A stretch of DNA of 64,000 bases from Clarkia xantiana subsp. parviflora (taxonomy: Eukaryota; Streptophyta; Magnoliopsida; Myrtales; Onagraceae): positions 62,001-126,000 of the forward strand of contig JAPTYO010000056.1 of NCBI GenBank assembly GCA_036873135.1, given 5' to 3'. The first letter of the stretch is position 1. Each line of letters opens with the position of its first letter. The translations under genes and the position numbers were made by a program. Positions 1 through 11,290 of the stretch are shown here, in pieces. The notes below the pieces were generated by a model. That model was given only the letters and a program-made list of their open reading frames with translations. It ran no database searches and was not told the DNA's origin.

Positions 1-743
1 AACAAACAACAATACATAGAACGGACAATACCATAAACAGAGTAAATGAACGAAACGAAAAGAAGACGGAACAAGGGAAATTAGTGGATCTTAATCGCCA
101 AACTTAATGATAAAGGGAGTGATGATTTGGATTTGGCGATGGAGTTCGTATAGAAGCACCGATTGAGAGTCGGAACTAGTGAGGCAACATCGATTGGCTG
201 ATGGAAGATCAAGGAGAACCTTTGACGGGGCGGAACCGTCGGTGCGGGGCTTTGATAGAGCGAAGGGTGGAGCAGCCAAGCGGAGGAGGTGGGATGGAGG
301 ATGCGAGCTCTAACGGTTACGGGTGGCAGTCAGATATTAATTAGGAGAAGGTCTAACATAAGAGGTTGGTGAGACGGCCCCAAACAGGTGTGAACTGAAA
401 TATTCAGAGTAATAAACCTAACAACGGAGAGTAGTATTATTTTTAAAAAAATTAGGAGTATTTTGGGTATTCACAAACGGTTTTTTTAAAACTCCAGTTT
501 TTTTAAATAGAGATTGTTGCTCCCGGTCCCTCGAATATTTTACTTTAAATTTTTAAGAATTTGTTTATTTTCATTATAACAGTATGATACATAGTTTAAT
601 TTAAATTTTTTAAAAAATAAGGTTATATTCTTGTATCATCATCGGAATCGAGCCGATCTTGTATCATTCTCGAAGTCAATCTAATGATGTCATTATAACA
701 TTCTCATGAAGACAACGAGCGCGTAGCGCGCGAAAATATCTAG
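1..743 (+). mobile_element. Helitron 3' end (body runs off the left edge)
   Basis: A GC-rich palindrome built on GCGCG/CGCGC at about 718-732 sits a few bases before CTAG at 740-743, followed by T. A short GC hairpin just before CTRR, with insertion 5' of a T, is the hallmark of Helitron 3' termini. No 5' terminus is visible, so the left limit is the window edge. Positions 1-330 form a GC-richer segment with a 62-codon minus-strand frame at 91-279 that matches no family I recognise and may be a captured gene piece. Positions 330-717 are AT-rich and featureless. Confidence 0.6.
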
Positions 744-1250
744 TTTGTATAATATATATATCAAATTAAATTATATATAGTAAAGTCCAAAAGATATTTA
801 ATATAATATATTATATGATGTGAATGAAATTCAATGAACTCATGAAGTAAGAAAAGAATCGGGTGCCAGGACCACGTGGGAAGCTTGCTTTTCGTGACCA
901 CAACTGCTATGCTATACCACCTACTATCATCTTCTACACATCATTATTTAGTGAGAAGTTTGAAGTTCTACAAATGAAAAAATATATTTATGAACAATAT
1001 TTTATTTTTAAGAAGTAATCTCCAGTATGCGTAAAGATTGCTTTAAATGTAAAATAAATATATGTCATATTGATAGATAGACCCTATATACGTCCTATAT
1101 ATCTTGTGGAGAAAAGAAAAAAAAACCGCAAAGGTGCTAAACAGTGTTATATCTCCAATTTGCTTTGTGCTCAGGATGCCCTTTAGGACAAAGAATTACT
1201 GCAAAATTCTACTCGGATAAAAATATTATATTAGAACTTTGTTTTTTTAA
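744..1250. other. AT-rich intergenic stretch
   Basis: I see no gene in this stretch. A G-box/ABRE-like string CCACGTGG lies near 872-879, about 1.65 kb upstream of the first galactinol synthase start. That is too far away for me to call it a promoter element. Confidence 0.5.
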
Positions 1251-1792
1251 GGTTAAGAACCTATAAAACAGTCCAATGTTTGGACGATGTCCAATGATGA
1301 AATTTACTGTCTCAATTTTGAAATGTTAAAATGGACAGTCATAGGTTTCATTTTTGTTGAAATTTAGAGTCTCCGCACGTTTTTTTTATTTCATTTTAAT
1401 TATTTTCATCAACCCACTCACCCAGTTATAATCCATCAATCTTTACTTTTCACAAAATCATCAAATTTCCTCCATAACTTGAACTTCCAAACTAAAAGAT
1501 TTTTAGCGGAGTGGTGTGGAGCTATTTCAACGATAACGGAGCGGGAATTATTTGCGCGGATGTGGCTAACTTCTTAGCTAACAGTCCCGGCAAGGTGACG
1601 AGAAGGGAACGTGCATAAGAGCTCGAATTTGATAATCGGTTTCGTCGGGATTGATTTCTCTAAAGTAATCACACCGAGACACCAAATTTCAACAAAAAAA
1701 TTAAACTTGAGACTCTCAATTTTAACATTTTAAACTTCAGACACCAAATTTTAACATTTGGCAAACTTTGGACTGTTTATAAGTTCTAAACC
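1251..1792 (+). mobile_element. Mutator-like MITE, copy 1 of 3
   Basis: About 540 bp with imperfect terminal inverted repeats: the left end begins GGTTAAGAACCTATAAAACA and the right end finishes ACTGTTTATAAGTTCTAAACC-like. It shares its ends and a GC-richer core with the copies at 32513-33045 and 51266-51772. No clean 9-bp target duplication is visible here, so the copy is old or its ends have decayed. No transposase is encoded. Confidence 0.7.
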
Positions 1793-2064
1793 ATTTTCTG
1801 AAACTAATAAATATATATTAAATAAATATATACATCTTCTCAATTTGTTATTATGACGTACGTAAGCTATAAATATATGAAATTATTTATTATTTGAAAG
1901 ATCTTCACATTTTCTTTCACAATAAATTAAAGGAAGTATATCTAAAGAAATAAAATTATACTCGATTAAATTTGATAATAATACGTGACAAAAAAAATTA
2001 ACGTTTGAACTTAACTGTTGAGTTTCTGGATCCAAATGTGTATTATTGTGACATATGGCACAAC

Positions 2065-2296
2065 TAGAGGTGTAAACGAGTCAATGTATTAGTGAGCTAC
2101 TTAAGACGGTCGATATATAATTTGAATACGACTCACTAAATTTCGAGTCGAGTCGAGTTTTTTTTCCGAAGCCGAGTCGAGTACGAGTTTAGTGATACTT
2201 GACTTGTGAGGCTCGTGAGCCTATTATTCGAGCGTTTTTGTTTTGCCTATTCGAGTCAGGTTCGAGTTGAAGCTCGACTTTATTCAAGCTTTAGAA
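2065..2296. mobile_element. hAT-like non-autonomous fragment upstream of galactinol synthase 1
   Basis: The segment opens TAGAGGTGTAAACGAG and is filled with repeated GAGTCGAG/CTCGACT motifs in both orientations, a style typical of plant hAT-derived elements. Only the left end is clear. The right side stops at about 2297, where sequence shared with the second galactinol synthase copy begins. It therefore marks the upstream edge of the duplicated block. Confidence 0.45.
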
Positions 2297-2361
2297 AAGA
2301 AAGAATCCCAAAAAGATGTAGTAGTTTTAGTTGGCCTTCCCAAGCAAGCAGATTCATTGCC

Positions 2362-2368
2362 TATATAA
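2362..2368 (+). promoter_or_regulatory. TATA box of galactinol synthase 1
   Basis: TATATAA lies 155 bp before the ATG, inside a block conserved at the second copy. The 5' UTR that follows is purine-rich (GCAAGAGAGCAAAG). Confidence 0.65.
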
Positions 2369-2522
2369 ACCCTCCACATCTCAACACTCCAACTCAAACT
2401 AGCTAGCAAGAGAGCAAAGCAAACTGTCTTTATCTAAGAGAAAGAGATCAGTGCTCTCTGTCGATCTGTAGCTAGTTTCATTATAGATAGCATAGCTAGC
2501 AACACCCTCTTATTTATAAAAA

Positions 2523-3831
2523 ATGGCCCCTCAAGCAATCCAAGATTCAGCTGTGAATAGGGCTTACGTCACGTTCCTTGCCGGGACTGGTGACTATGTG
2601 AAGGGAGTAGTGGGACTTGCCAAGGGGTTGAGGAAGGTTAACTCTAAGTATCCACTGGTGGTGGCTATCTTGCCCGATGTCCCCGAAGAGCACCGTGAGA
2701 TCCTACGGTCTCAGGGCTGCATTGTTCGGGAAATTGTACCCGTTTACCCACCCGAGAATCAAACCCAATTTGCCATGGCTTACTATGTCATTAACTACTC
2801 CAAACTACGCATTTGGGAGGTACCTAAAATAAACAATCTCTCTCTCTTAGCTTTTTCAATTATCTGTATATAACAAATATGTAATTTGTTGATATTACGT
2901 ACACAGTTCATCGAGTACAGCAAGATGATATACTTGGATGGAGACATACAAGTATTCGACAACATTGACCACCTTTTCGACACTGAAGATGGTTACTTCT
3001 ACGCGGTGATGGACTGTTTCTGTGAGAAGACATGGAGTGCATCACCGCAGTACAAGATAGGGTACTGTCAACAGTGCCCGGACAGGGTGAAGTGGCAGTA
3101 TGAGCTCGGCCCTCCACCACCACTCTACTTCAATGCAGGTTTCTTTGTATATGAGCCCAAGCTTTCTACTTACTATGACCTCTTGGAAACTGTTCAGGCC
3201 ACACCTCCAACTCTCTTTGCCGAGCAGGTAATTGTATTATATTATGATGATTACTAAAAAAATGAAGTATGCATGTACGTACGTAGTCGTCTTTGATATT
3301 TAATAAAAATGTGTTTTTTTTTTTTAATTTGGCAGGATTTCTTGAACATGTATTTCAATCACATATACAAGCCCATCCCTCCGGTTTACAACCTTGTGTT
3401 GGCGATGTTGTGGCGCCACCCTGAAAACATAGACGTAGATCAAGTCAAGGTTGTCCACTATTGCGCAGCGGTGAGTATTAATTGTTTAATTTTGAGAAAA
3501 AAAAATATATATTTAAACTAGATGAACAATAATATATATGTACGTAGTGAAATTAATTAAGATGTGTGTGCAGGGATCAAAGCCATGGAGATACACTGGG
3601 AAGGAAGAGAACATGGAGAGGGAAGATATTAAGGTTTTAGTGAAGAAGTGGTGGGATGTTTATGAGGATGAGTCTCTTGACTATAACAACATAATCACTG
3701 TTTTATCTGATCATCAAACCACAACGACCAACAAGGCAAACCCTAATAACAAATATGGAAACCTTGTAGCTTCTCTGGTTGAGGTTGGAGATCATGCAAT
3801 TCCCCAGACCAATGCTCCTTCTGCTGCATAA
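2523..3831 (+). CDS. GolS: Galactinol synthase (tandem copy 1)
   Basis: Transfers galactose from UDP-galactose to myo-inositol to make galactinol, the galactosyl donor for raffinose-family oligosaccharides; a cytosolic, stress- and seed-related enzyme. Four exons with GT-AG introns: 2523-2819, 2907-3227, 3336-3470, 3574-3831, giving 336 residues, the usual family length. The glycosyltransferase-8 fold is shown by the N-terminal VTFLAGTGDYVKGVVGLAKG stretch and the metal/nucleotide-binding DGD in IYLDGDIQVFDN (about residues 109-120). The C-terminal pentapeptide APSAA is a galactinol synthase signature. Intron phases are all 0. A likely polyadenylation signal, AATAAATAAA, lies near 3955. Exons 1-3 encode exactly the same protein as the gene at 9123; only the end of exon 4 differs (VLSDHQTTTTNKANPNNK in place of a Cys-rich piece). 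The family assignment is very secure; the physiological role is inferred. Confidence 0.97.
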
Positions 3832-4485
3832 CCCCCACAGAACAGATCCTTCTCTCAAATTGCTTGTGGACAATATCATGGGCTGCTACAATTATGTTTA
3901 AGCATATATGATGATGCAACGTACTTATTGCGCTTATCTTTTCACTTCTTAATTAATAAATAAATGGCACCTGTTCTCCTTTTTTTTTCTCCACATCCCC
4001 ACTACTTTTCAACGCAAATCGTTTATTAATTAATAGTAATACTCTTTAACAGTTGGGCTGAGAGCAACCGTGATATCTAATCACTTATTCCATCTCTCCA
4101 CTCCAGTGTTTGAAAAGTTGAACCGCTTAATTTCCTCTTTTTTTATTGCTCCCGTCACTATTTGCCAACCGAGTCCTTTAATTTGACCATCATTTGCAAC
4201 CCGATCCAATTGATCACCAAGGTCTGCAAACCCCCTAATCTGCGAACCTTGGGTCATTTGACCAAGTACAAGTTAGAGTGAGAATAGAAGAGTTTCGAAT
4301 TCAACCCTTTGTTTTTAGCTTTTTTTTTTTTCGATTTTCTTTGCAACATTTTATTTTCTAAATACATGTAAAAAAATTCTGAATTTGTAAACTTATTTCC
4401 ATTTTTATAATTGATTTATTTTCAACTTTTTTTTAAATGATTATTTTTTTTGTACATTTTCAAATTAATGATTTTTTTTAATAAA
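3832..4485. other. 3' UTR and intergenic DNA after galactinol synthase 1
   Basis: Contains the probable polyadenylation region (3950-3970), then T-rich DNA without reading frames or repeats that I recognise. Confidence 0.5.
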
Positions 4486-4763
4486 CTAGTGATCGGCGCA
4501 TGCGTTGCACGCGCGGCGGTTGTGTTTTTTCTTCATGATTTATTTATAAAGACGAGTATAATTTTGTAAAGAATTGAATAATGTTTGAATTCAAAAAGGT
4601 GAAATAATATTGATTGGACGAAGATGTGCAACATGAAATAGAGAAACTGAATATGAAATACAGTGCCGTACGTGTCATTTATCGCCTATATGCTCCAAGC
4701 AAACGTCACTTTGCCCCATGATGTTGGCAATTTCTTACAGGATACATATATATATATATATGA
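4486..4763 (-). mobile_element. Short Helitron-like element
   Basis: Read on the minus strand, the right-hand end begins TCATATATATAT and carries a TTGCCAACATCATG segment typical of Helitron 5' regions. The left-hand end is a GC-rich imperfect hairpin (4493-4517) followed by CTAG at 4486-4489, next to A (T on the minus strand). The 3' terminus fits the Helitron pattern well. The 5' flank base is T rather than the expected A, so that boundary is uncertain. Confidence 0.42.
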
Positions 4764-4799
4764 AAAAAAAACCATAAGTATATGACAAAACAATAATAT

Positions 4800-5220
4800 A
4801 ATAGGACAAACATGATTAACACGATATGAATTTTTATGTCGTATTCGTATTTAGGTATCACAATATGATCACACAATAGCACGATAAGTTGTGCTAATAA
4901 GTCTAATTCTTTAGTATTTTTGAAACAATACTTATTTAATAGATTTTAAAACTCCAATAAGTAGTTTATTTTTTAGAGTTTGTAAACTCTGTATTACAAA
5001 CTAATAAATACGGACATAGTTTTGTGCTATTTGAATTTTATTATTTAAATTTTTGCTTAAAAATCTTATGTAGAGATGTACAACTAATAACTTAACACAA
5101 CAACGACATGAATATGCAAGAAAATCTTCTAATAAAGTTTGTAAAATGTGACACGATCGATAAACTTACTGTGTTCGTGTTCGTATTCCGTAGTCATAAT
5201 AATACGCACGAATTGCCGCC
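4800..5220. mobile_element. hAT-like remnant rich in CGTGTTCGT/AACACGA motifs
   Basis: Motifs AACACGATATG at the left and TGTTCGTGTTCGTATTC at the right are arranged as diverged inverted ends. The right end closes with ACGAATTGCCGCCAG, resembling the GCCAGCCCTG end seen at 47910. No coding capacity. Boundaries are approximate. Confidence 0.35.
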
Positions 5221-6083
5221 AGTAGTTAGATATAGATACCCAGATATCGGAAAGTTGCGGTAACTTTACCACGGTATATGATCTCTCGTTTTAAGTTACT
5301 AGTTGTAGTTGGTGTGCTAATTAAGCAGCCAAACATATATATTGCATATACATGCAATATTATTTATTCTTACCCCTAAAACCATTATTTTCTTTATGGA
5401 AATGGGGGGGTTGCTTTCTTATTGAGGCAACTGCATGGGTTCGTAAGACACTTGTGCATCTCCTGTGGAAGAATATTCATTTACCTTTCCGTTGAGATGG
5501 TTATCATTCATATTTCATATATATCCTGCGGGTATCTTCAGACTTTTTCGCTTTAATAATAATACCGACCCTTGTGATTATTCGTTTCCTTTTGGTTCAC
5601 CAAATAGCACTAAGATATTTTTGAATTATATAAGTTTAATTGCTATTGTATATATACTCATAATATTATATATACATACAATTATATAAAAATGAAAATA
5701 ATAACAAGTACAAATCCTTACTTACGTCATATTTAGTTTCACATATATTAAAGTCGAGCATTCACATGAAACCAAAATTTAGTCGCTATAAGTAGCGAGT
5801 GCGGATATGTGTGGTTCATTACTTTACTCCCTTAATTATACGAATTTGTTTGTAATTGCACCATTCTCTCATACATATTTATATTTAAAATGTAAGTAAT
5901 AATGATCAAAAGCTGCAGTCAAATACATATACCTATTATATTATTCACAGCTAACTTTTATTAGAGAGGATTTTAACCTTAAAGTTTCTGATCTGTAATT
6001 ACACAATCAATTTTATATACTAAAAAAATATTATGTTACTCTAGTTAATTATCTTAAAGTTTCATAATTTGACTAATAAATAT
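5221..6083. other. AT-rich intergenic stretch
   Basis: I see no gene or repeat. A 74-codon open frame at 5465-5689 shows no motif and has AT-rich composition like its surroundings. Confidence 0.4.
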
Positions 6084-7042
6084 TGTTGAAATAGACATAC
6101 ACCACCACACAGTTGGTATATGTACATTAGAGCAGTATATAAGCAAGTAGACTACATCCTCCTATCACCAATTGATTTTTAGATGAAACCTCACTTGCAT
6201 ATATGACTACTTTCTGTTGGCCCGTTGGGCTTAGCTCGGTTAAATGTGAATTCTAATATGGTATCAGAGCCCGGGTCGGACCTGAACCTGGGAGAGGGTC
6301 TGTTGAAATCAGAGAGCCCTCACAGTGGTGAAGGGGAATGTTGAAATAGACATACACCGTGAGTTTGGAGTACCACACCGGTTGGTATCTGAACAATATA
6401 GCAATATATAAGCAAATGGGCCACCTCCTCCCATCACCAATTGGTTTTAGGATGAAATTCCCACTAGCATATATGACTGCTATCTGCTGGCCCGTTGGGC
6501 TTGGCTCGTTCCAATGTAGATTCTAACATGGTATTAGAGGTCGGGTCGGGCCTGAACCTGGGAGAGGGTCTATTGAAATCAGAGAGCCCTCGCGGTAAGG
6601 AGGGATGTTAAAATAGACATACAACCCGTGAGTATGGAGTACCACGCCGGTTGGTATATGTACAATAGAGCAGTATATAAGCAAGTGGGCCACCTCCTCC
6701 TATCACCAATTGGTTTTAGGATGGACCCCACTTGCATATATGGCTGCTCTCTGCTGGCCCGTTAGGTTTGGCTCGGTCCTATGTGGATTCTAATATGATA
6801 TCAGAGCTCGGGTCCGGTCTGAACCTGGGGGGTCTGTTGAAATCAGAGAGCTCTCACGTTGAGGGGGAATGTTGAAATAGACATACACCATGAGTTTGGA
6901 GTAACATATCATTTGGTATATGTATAATAGAGCAGTATATAAGTAAGTATGTCACCTCCTCCTATCACCAATTGGTTTTAGGATGGAACCCCTCCTGCAT
7001 ATATAATTGGTCTATGCTGGCCCATTAGTCTTGATTCAAACA
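6084..7042 (+). mobile_element. TRIM retrotransposon array with four LTRs
   Basis: Four related LTRs begin TGTTGAAATAGACATAC at 6084, 6339, 6606 and 6870 and end in ATA or ACA at 6258, 6528, 6795 and 7042. Each of the first three is followed by a primer-binding site close to TGGTATCAGAGC (complementary to initiator-Met tRNA), then about 75 bp of internal sequence ending in a purine tract (GGGGAA). Possible 5-bp target duplications are AATAT at 6079 and ACTAT at 7043 (4 of 5 match). No protein is encoded. The first LTR lacks about 20 bp present in the others. Confidence 0.85.
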
Positions 7043-8608
7043 ACTATAGTGAATCCCTATTATAAATGTTATATTCGCCACTGAGTATATCGTCTTCTCT
7101 TATATTTCATATACCCCTTAACTGGATTTCTGAAATCCAATTTCCTTGTAGCTTAAGGTACTTCCCTTTTGGCTATTTTGTTTGATCGAATAAAGTATTC
7201 TTGTCTTGACTTGTATATACGTGAACAGTATCATCACAGAAGGATGAGAACTAAATTATGCCTTTCAAAGAGGAATGGGACTTGACGGATTGTCTCTTCC
7301 CGATGTTACCTAGCTACTTGCTTTCTTCTCTATATATTATACTATTGATATAAAAAGAAAAAAGGGGAGCACATTTAAAGGTTTTTTTTTTTTTTTTTTA
7401 ATAATACAGTGTTACAACATTTGCCACTTCTCTACAATTAGTCAAATATAATTAATTTGTTCGAACTCAATTATAACATTCATATAAAAATATAACATTC
7501 ATATAAAAATCGGGGTCACTTTCAATATTTGAAATTGGTACTATTTGTTAGTTCTAAAATTAATTTCACCCATATACTCTTTTAAGTGTTACAAGTATTT
7601 GAAGTCTAAAAAATATATTTACTTTCCCACCTCATTGTTTGATGGAGAATCTTCATTGGGCCAGCAGTACTATATATGAATATATATATATTGGACACAG
7701 GAATCAGAGGAAAGCTACTTCTTCTGTATTATTATTATTCTTTCTCAAAAGCGATCCATTTAATCCTTAGCTAGCTAGCTATATGCGACAATTGGCCATG
7801 TAAATGCATGATGCTTTGTTTGCATAAAAATTATATTGTACATTGGGTGCAATAGGTAGTGCAGCTCACCTCTACAAAGTGAGGTGGGGATTCAACTGGA
7901 TACGTTCTAGCATGCAACTCTTGAAAGATTCTTAGATGACACCGAGCCACCACATGGTGACCCCGGTGCCATTGTTTATATATGTATGTATATCTGATTA
8001 GTTTATAATTACATATATCGCTCTGCTTTTAAGTTGATCGTTCTAAGAAACAAAACCCTCATTTGAGAGAATGAATAGAAGAATTGCAATCCTATAATTT
8101 GGACCCTTCTCACTTTTAATAAAGGGTTAAGAACTTAACCACAGTCACAAGTTTGCGTTTTGTTATTTTTAGGTATACCAAATTTAAATTGTTGCAAATA
8201 GTTGTTCCGGATTTCGTTTTCGTTGCTTTTTGGCTTTCCGTCCGTTTTCGTTGCTGGAATTAAGAAGATACGTGTATTGAAGATAATTTAGGTTTCAGTC
8301 AGTTAAAAAGATTTGATTCTAATACATGATTCTACAATCAGTAATTTTCTTCTAAAGTCATTGTACTGCATTAATAATGCACACCATGTTAGCCATTTAA
8401 AACATCTACATTTTGCATTGTGAAAATACTTTCGATGTAATTAGTTGGTCTCGTAACAGTGGTGGCAGGTTGGTGATATGAGCTATAGTCACCAAGCAGT
8501 CACCGTTTGCGGAGTGACTTCCATCTAGTTGTTTAAATAACAAATTTATATCTAACTCATCTTAAAAGCTATGTAATCTAAGGATTTGTTCAAGACATTA
8601 TATATGAC
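7043..8608. other. Intergenic DNA between the two galactinol synthase genes
   Basis: No gene is visible. The stretch is AT-rich with homopolymer runs (for example T-run 7382-7399) and short direct repeats (CATATAAAAAT... near 7480-7510). Nothing here resembles the upstream region of the first gene. Confidence 0.4.
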
Positions 8609-8662
8609 ACGTGTGGTACTTTTTCTATATACTTAACAATATATAGAAAAAGTACCACACGT
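8609..8662. repeat. Perfect 23-bp hairpin with ACGTG cores
   Basis: Left arm 8609-8631 (ACGTGTGGTAC...) and right arm 8640-8662 (...GTACCACACGT) are exact reverse complements, with an 8-nt loop between them. The left arm includes CACGTGTG, an ABRE/G-box core. It lies about 460 bp before the ATG of the second galactinol synthase and is absent from the first gene's upstream DNA. Confidence 0.8.
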
Positions 8663-8964
8663 TGGGTTTGCTCCTTTGAACTAGGGTTGGCATGTCCATT
8701 AACTAGGGTTTGCTGCTCTCACCATGGTTAGGTGCATAACCAACTTGGCCATTAAACTTCTCACTACAATAGGTAGGTCTTGAGAGGAGTTGTAGTTGAA
8801 GTTGAATTAGATGGGAAGGAGATAAACATCCATCATTGAAGAAACAAAATATCCCTTCATCGCCGCGCGACTTAGCAAAGTTGATACAAAAGAAAGAATC
8901 CCAAAAAGGAAGCATTCCCAGCTAGCTAGCTAGTTGGCCTTCCCAAGCAAGCAGATTCATTGCC

Positions 8965-8972
8965 TATATAAA
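8965..8972 (+). promoter_or_regulatory. TATA box of galactinol synthase 2
   Basis: TATATAAA lies 151 bp before the ATG, in the block shared with the first copy that begins around 8885. Confidence 0.65.
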
Positions 8973-9122
8973 CCCTCCACATCTCAACACTCCCAACTCA
9001 AACTAGCAAGAGAGCAAAGCAAACTGTCTTTATCTAAGAGAAAGAGATCAGTGCTCTCTGTCGATCTCTAGCTAGTTTCATTATAGATAGCATAGCTAGC
9101 AACACCCTCTTATTTATAAAAA

Positions 9123-10434
9123 ATGGCCCCTCAAGCAATCCAAGATTCAGCTGTGAATAGGGCTTACGTCACGTTCCTTGCCGGGACTGGTGACTATGTG
9201 AAGGGAGTAGTGGGACTTGCCAAGGGGTTGAGGAAGGTTAACTCTAAGTATCCACTGGTGGTGGCTATCTTGCCCGATGTCCCCGAAGAGCACCGTGAGA
9301 TCCTACGGTCTCAGGGCTGCATTGTTCGGGAAATTGTACCCGTTTACCCACCCGAGAATCAAACCCAATTTGCCATGGCTTACTATGTCATTAACTACTC
9401 CAAACTACGCATTTGGGAGGTACCTAAAATAAACAATCTCTCTCTCTTAGCTTTTTCAATTATCTGTATATAACAAATATGTAATTTGTTGATATTACGT
9501 ACACAGTTCATCGAGTACAGCAAGATGATATACTTGGATGGAGACATACAAGTATTCGACAACATTGACCACCTTTTCGACACTGAAGATGGTTACTTCT
9601 ACGCGGTGATGGACTGTTTCTGTGAGAAGACATGGAGTGCATCACCGCAGTACAAGATAGGGTACTGTCAACAGTGCCCGGACAGGGTGAAGTGGCAGTA
9701 TGAGCTCGGCCCTCCACCACCACTCTACTTCAATGCAGGTTTCTTTGTATATGAGCCCAAGCTTTCTACTTACTATGACCTCTTGGAAACTGTTCAGGCC
9801 ACACCTCCAACTCTCTTTGCCGAGCAGGTAATTGTATTATATTATGATGATTACTAAAAAAATGAAGTATGCATGTACGTACGTAGTCGTCTTTGATATT
9901 TAATAAAAATGTGTTTTTTTTTTTTTAATTTGGCAGGATTTCTTGAACATGTATTTCAATCACATATACAAGCCCATCCCTCCGGTTTACAACCTTGTGT
10001 TGGCGATGTTGTGGCGCCACCCTGAAAACATAGACGTAGATCAAGTCAAGGTTGTCCACTATTGCGCAGCGGTGAGTATTAATTGTTTAATTTTGAGAAA
10101 AAAAATATATATTTAAACTAGATGAACAATAATATATATGTACGTAGTGAAATTAATTAAGATGTGTGTGCAGGGATCAAAGCCATGGAGATACACTGGG
10201 AAGGAAGAGAACATGGAGAGGGAAGATATTAAGGTTTTAGTGAAGAAGTGGTGGGATGTTTATGAGGATGAGTCTCTTGACTATAACAACATAATCACTG
10301 CTGCTGAAATCAGTAGCAAAGACAAAAGTTGTTGCGGATGCAAAAAACCAAACCAGTATGGAAACGTTGTAGCCTCTCTGGTTAAGGATGGGGATCATGC
10401 AGTTCCTCAGACCAATGCTCCTTCTGCTGCATAA
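9123..10434 (+). CDS. GolS: Galactinol synthase (tandem copy 2)
   Basis: Same enzyme and four-exon structure as the gene at 2523: exons 9123-9419, 9507-9827, 9937-10071, 10174-10434, giving 337 residues. The GT8 DGD motif and the C-terminal APSAA are present. The 5' UTR, exons 1-3 and introns 1-3 match copy 1 almost base for base; the visible intron differences are single-base length changes in a T-run and an A-run. Identity breaks off in exon 4 after NNIIT: this copy has SSKDKSCCGCKKPN where copy 1 has a Thr/Asn-rich segment, and the last 25 residues and the 3' UTR are diverged. The upstream DNA also differs beyond about 240 bp from the ATG. The pair is a tandem duplication on the same strand, 6600 bp apart. 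Different flanks argue that both are real loci rather than an assembly copy. Confidence 0.97.
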
Positions 10435-11285
10435 CCCCCCCTATCATGGACTGCTCTGCTGCATGCATGCATGTCCCAATTATCTTTAATTATGATGATG
10501 CGTATGGTGTGTGTGTGTTTAACTATCTTGTCATAAAAATAATGTGTGCTTGATTCTGTTAGTTTTGTTTTTCTCTGTACTTGACTGGATAAACCAACAA
10601 GGTCATGTAATCTGAGTACTTGCTATATATTATATTGTGTGCTATAAAACTTCTACTGATATAATATATATCATCTGCATGGCTCTATCTATACATATAT
10701 AAAATATAATGGATGGATATATATATATCATCTGCATGACTCTATCTATAAAATATAATGGATGGTATATTAATTCTAAGTTTACGATCATCCATCCATC
10801 CACCCTATGCATCTCGATTGACAGAGAGTGGTTATCTTCTTTTAGAGGCGTTGGAACATCGACTAGCTAGCAAAAGCAACTATCCTATATATTCTCCATA
10901 TTGGATCCCTTTTTTTTTGTAATAATAATATTTGATCATTAGAATATCCTGAAAAAAGCCACATATATATTCCCAGTTCCCACAACACAATGAAACGTGG
11001 GCCATCCATCCCATAGTGATACGGGTAAAAAAGTCTGCACTAGTTGTTCCTCCAACTAAATATATAATGAAATATATATTGGAGTCAATCTCCAACTGTG
11101 CATGGTTGCCTTCTTCATCTGATTTCATTTAGCTTCGTCCTTACTTTTGAACCAATTTGTGTTCTGACACCATCCAGCATTACACAAAATAGGAAGCATT
11201 AGTTGTCTCTTGGAAATTCTTTATTAGCACTACGTATAAATTAAATATCAATTCTAAACATGATGATTCGACACCCATTGAAACA
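10435..11285. other. 3' flank with a short tandem duplication
   Basis: After the stop there is a T-rich 3' UTR. At 10660-10766 a unit of about 60 bp (ATATCATCTGCATG...CTCTATCTAT...AATATAATGGATGG) occurs twice. No gene is seen in the remainder. Confidence 0.5.
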
Positions 11286-11290
11286 GCACC

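Noticed and set aside
6259..6270. TGGTATCAGAGC strings (also at 11452, 52739 and 50098) as tRNA gene parts
   Set aside because: They lie directly after LTR ends and no cloverleaf surrounds them; they are retroelement primer-binding sites.
2523..10434. The two galactinol synthase genes as one gene duplicated by assembly error
   Set aside because: The flanks, the exon 4 ends and the 3' UTRs differ, so two loci are more likely; read depth should still be checked.
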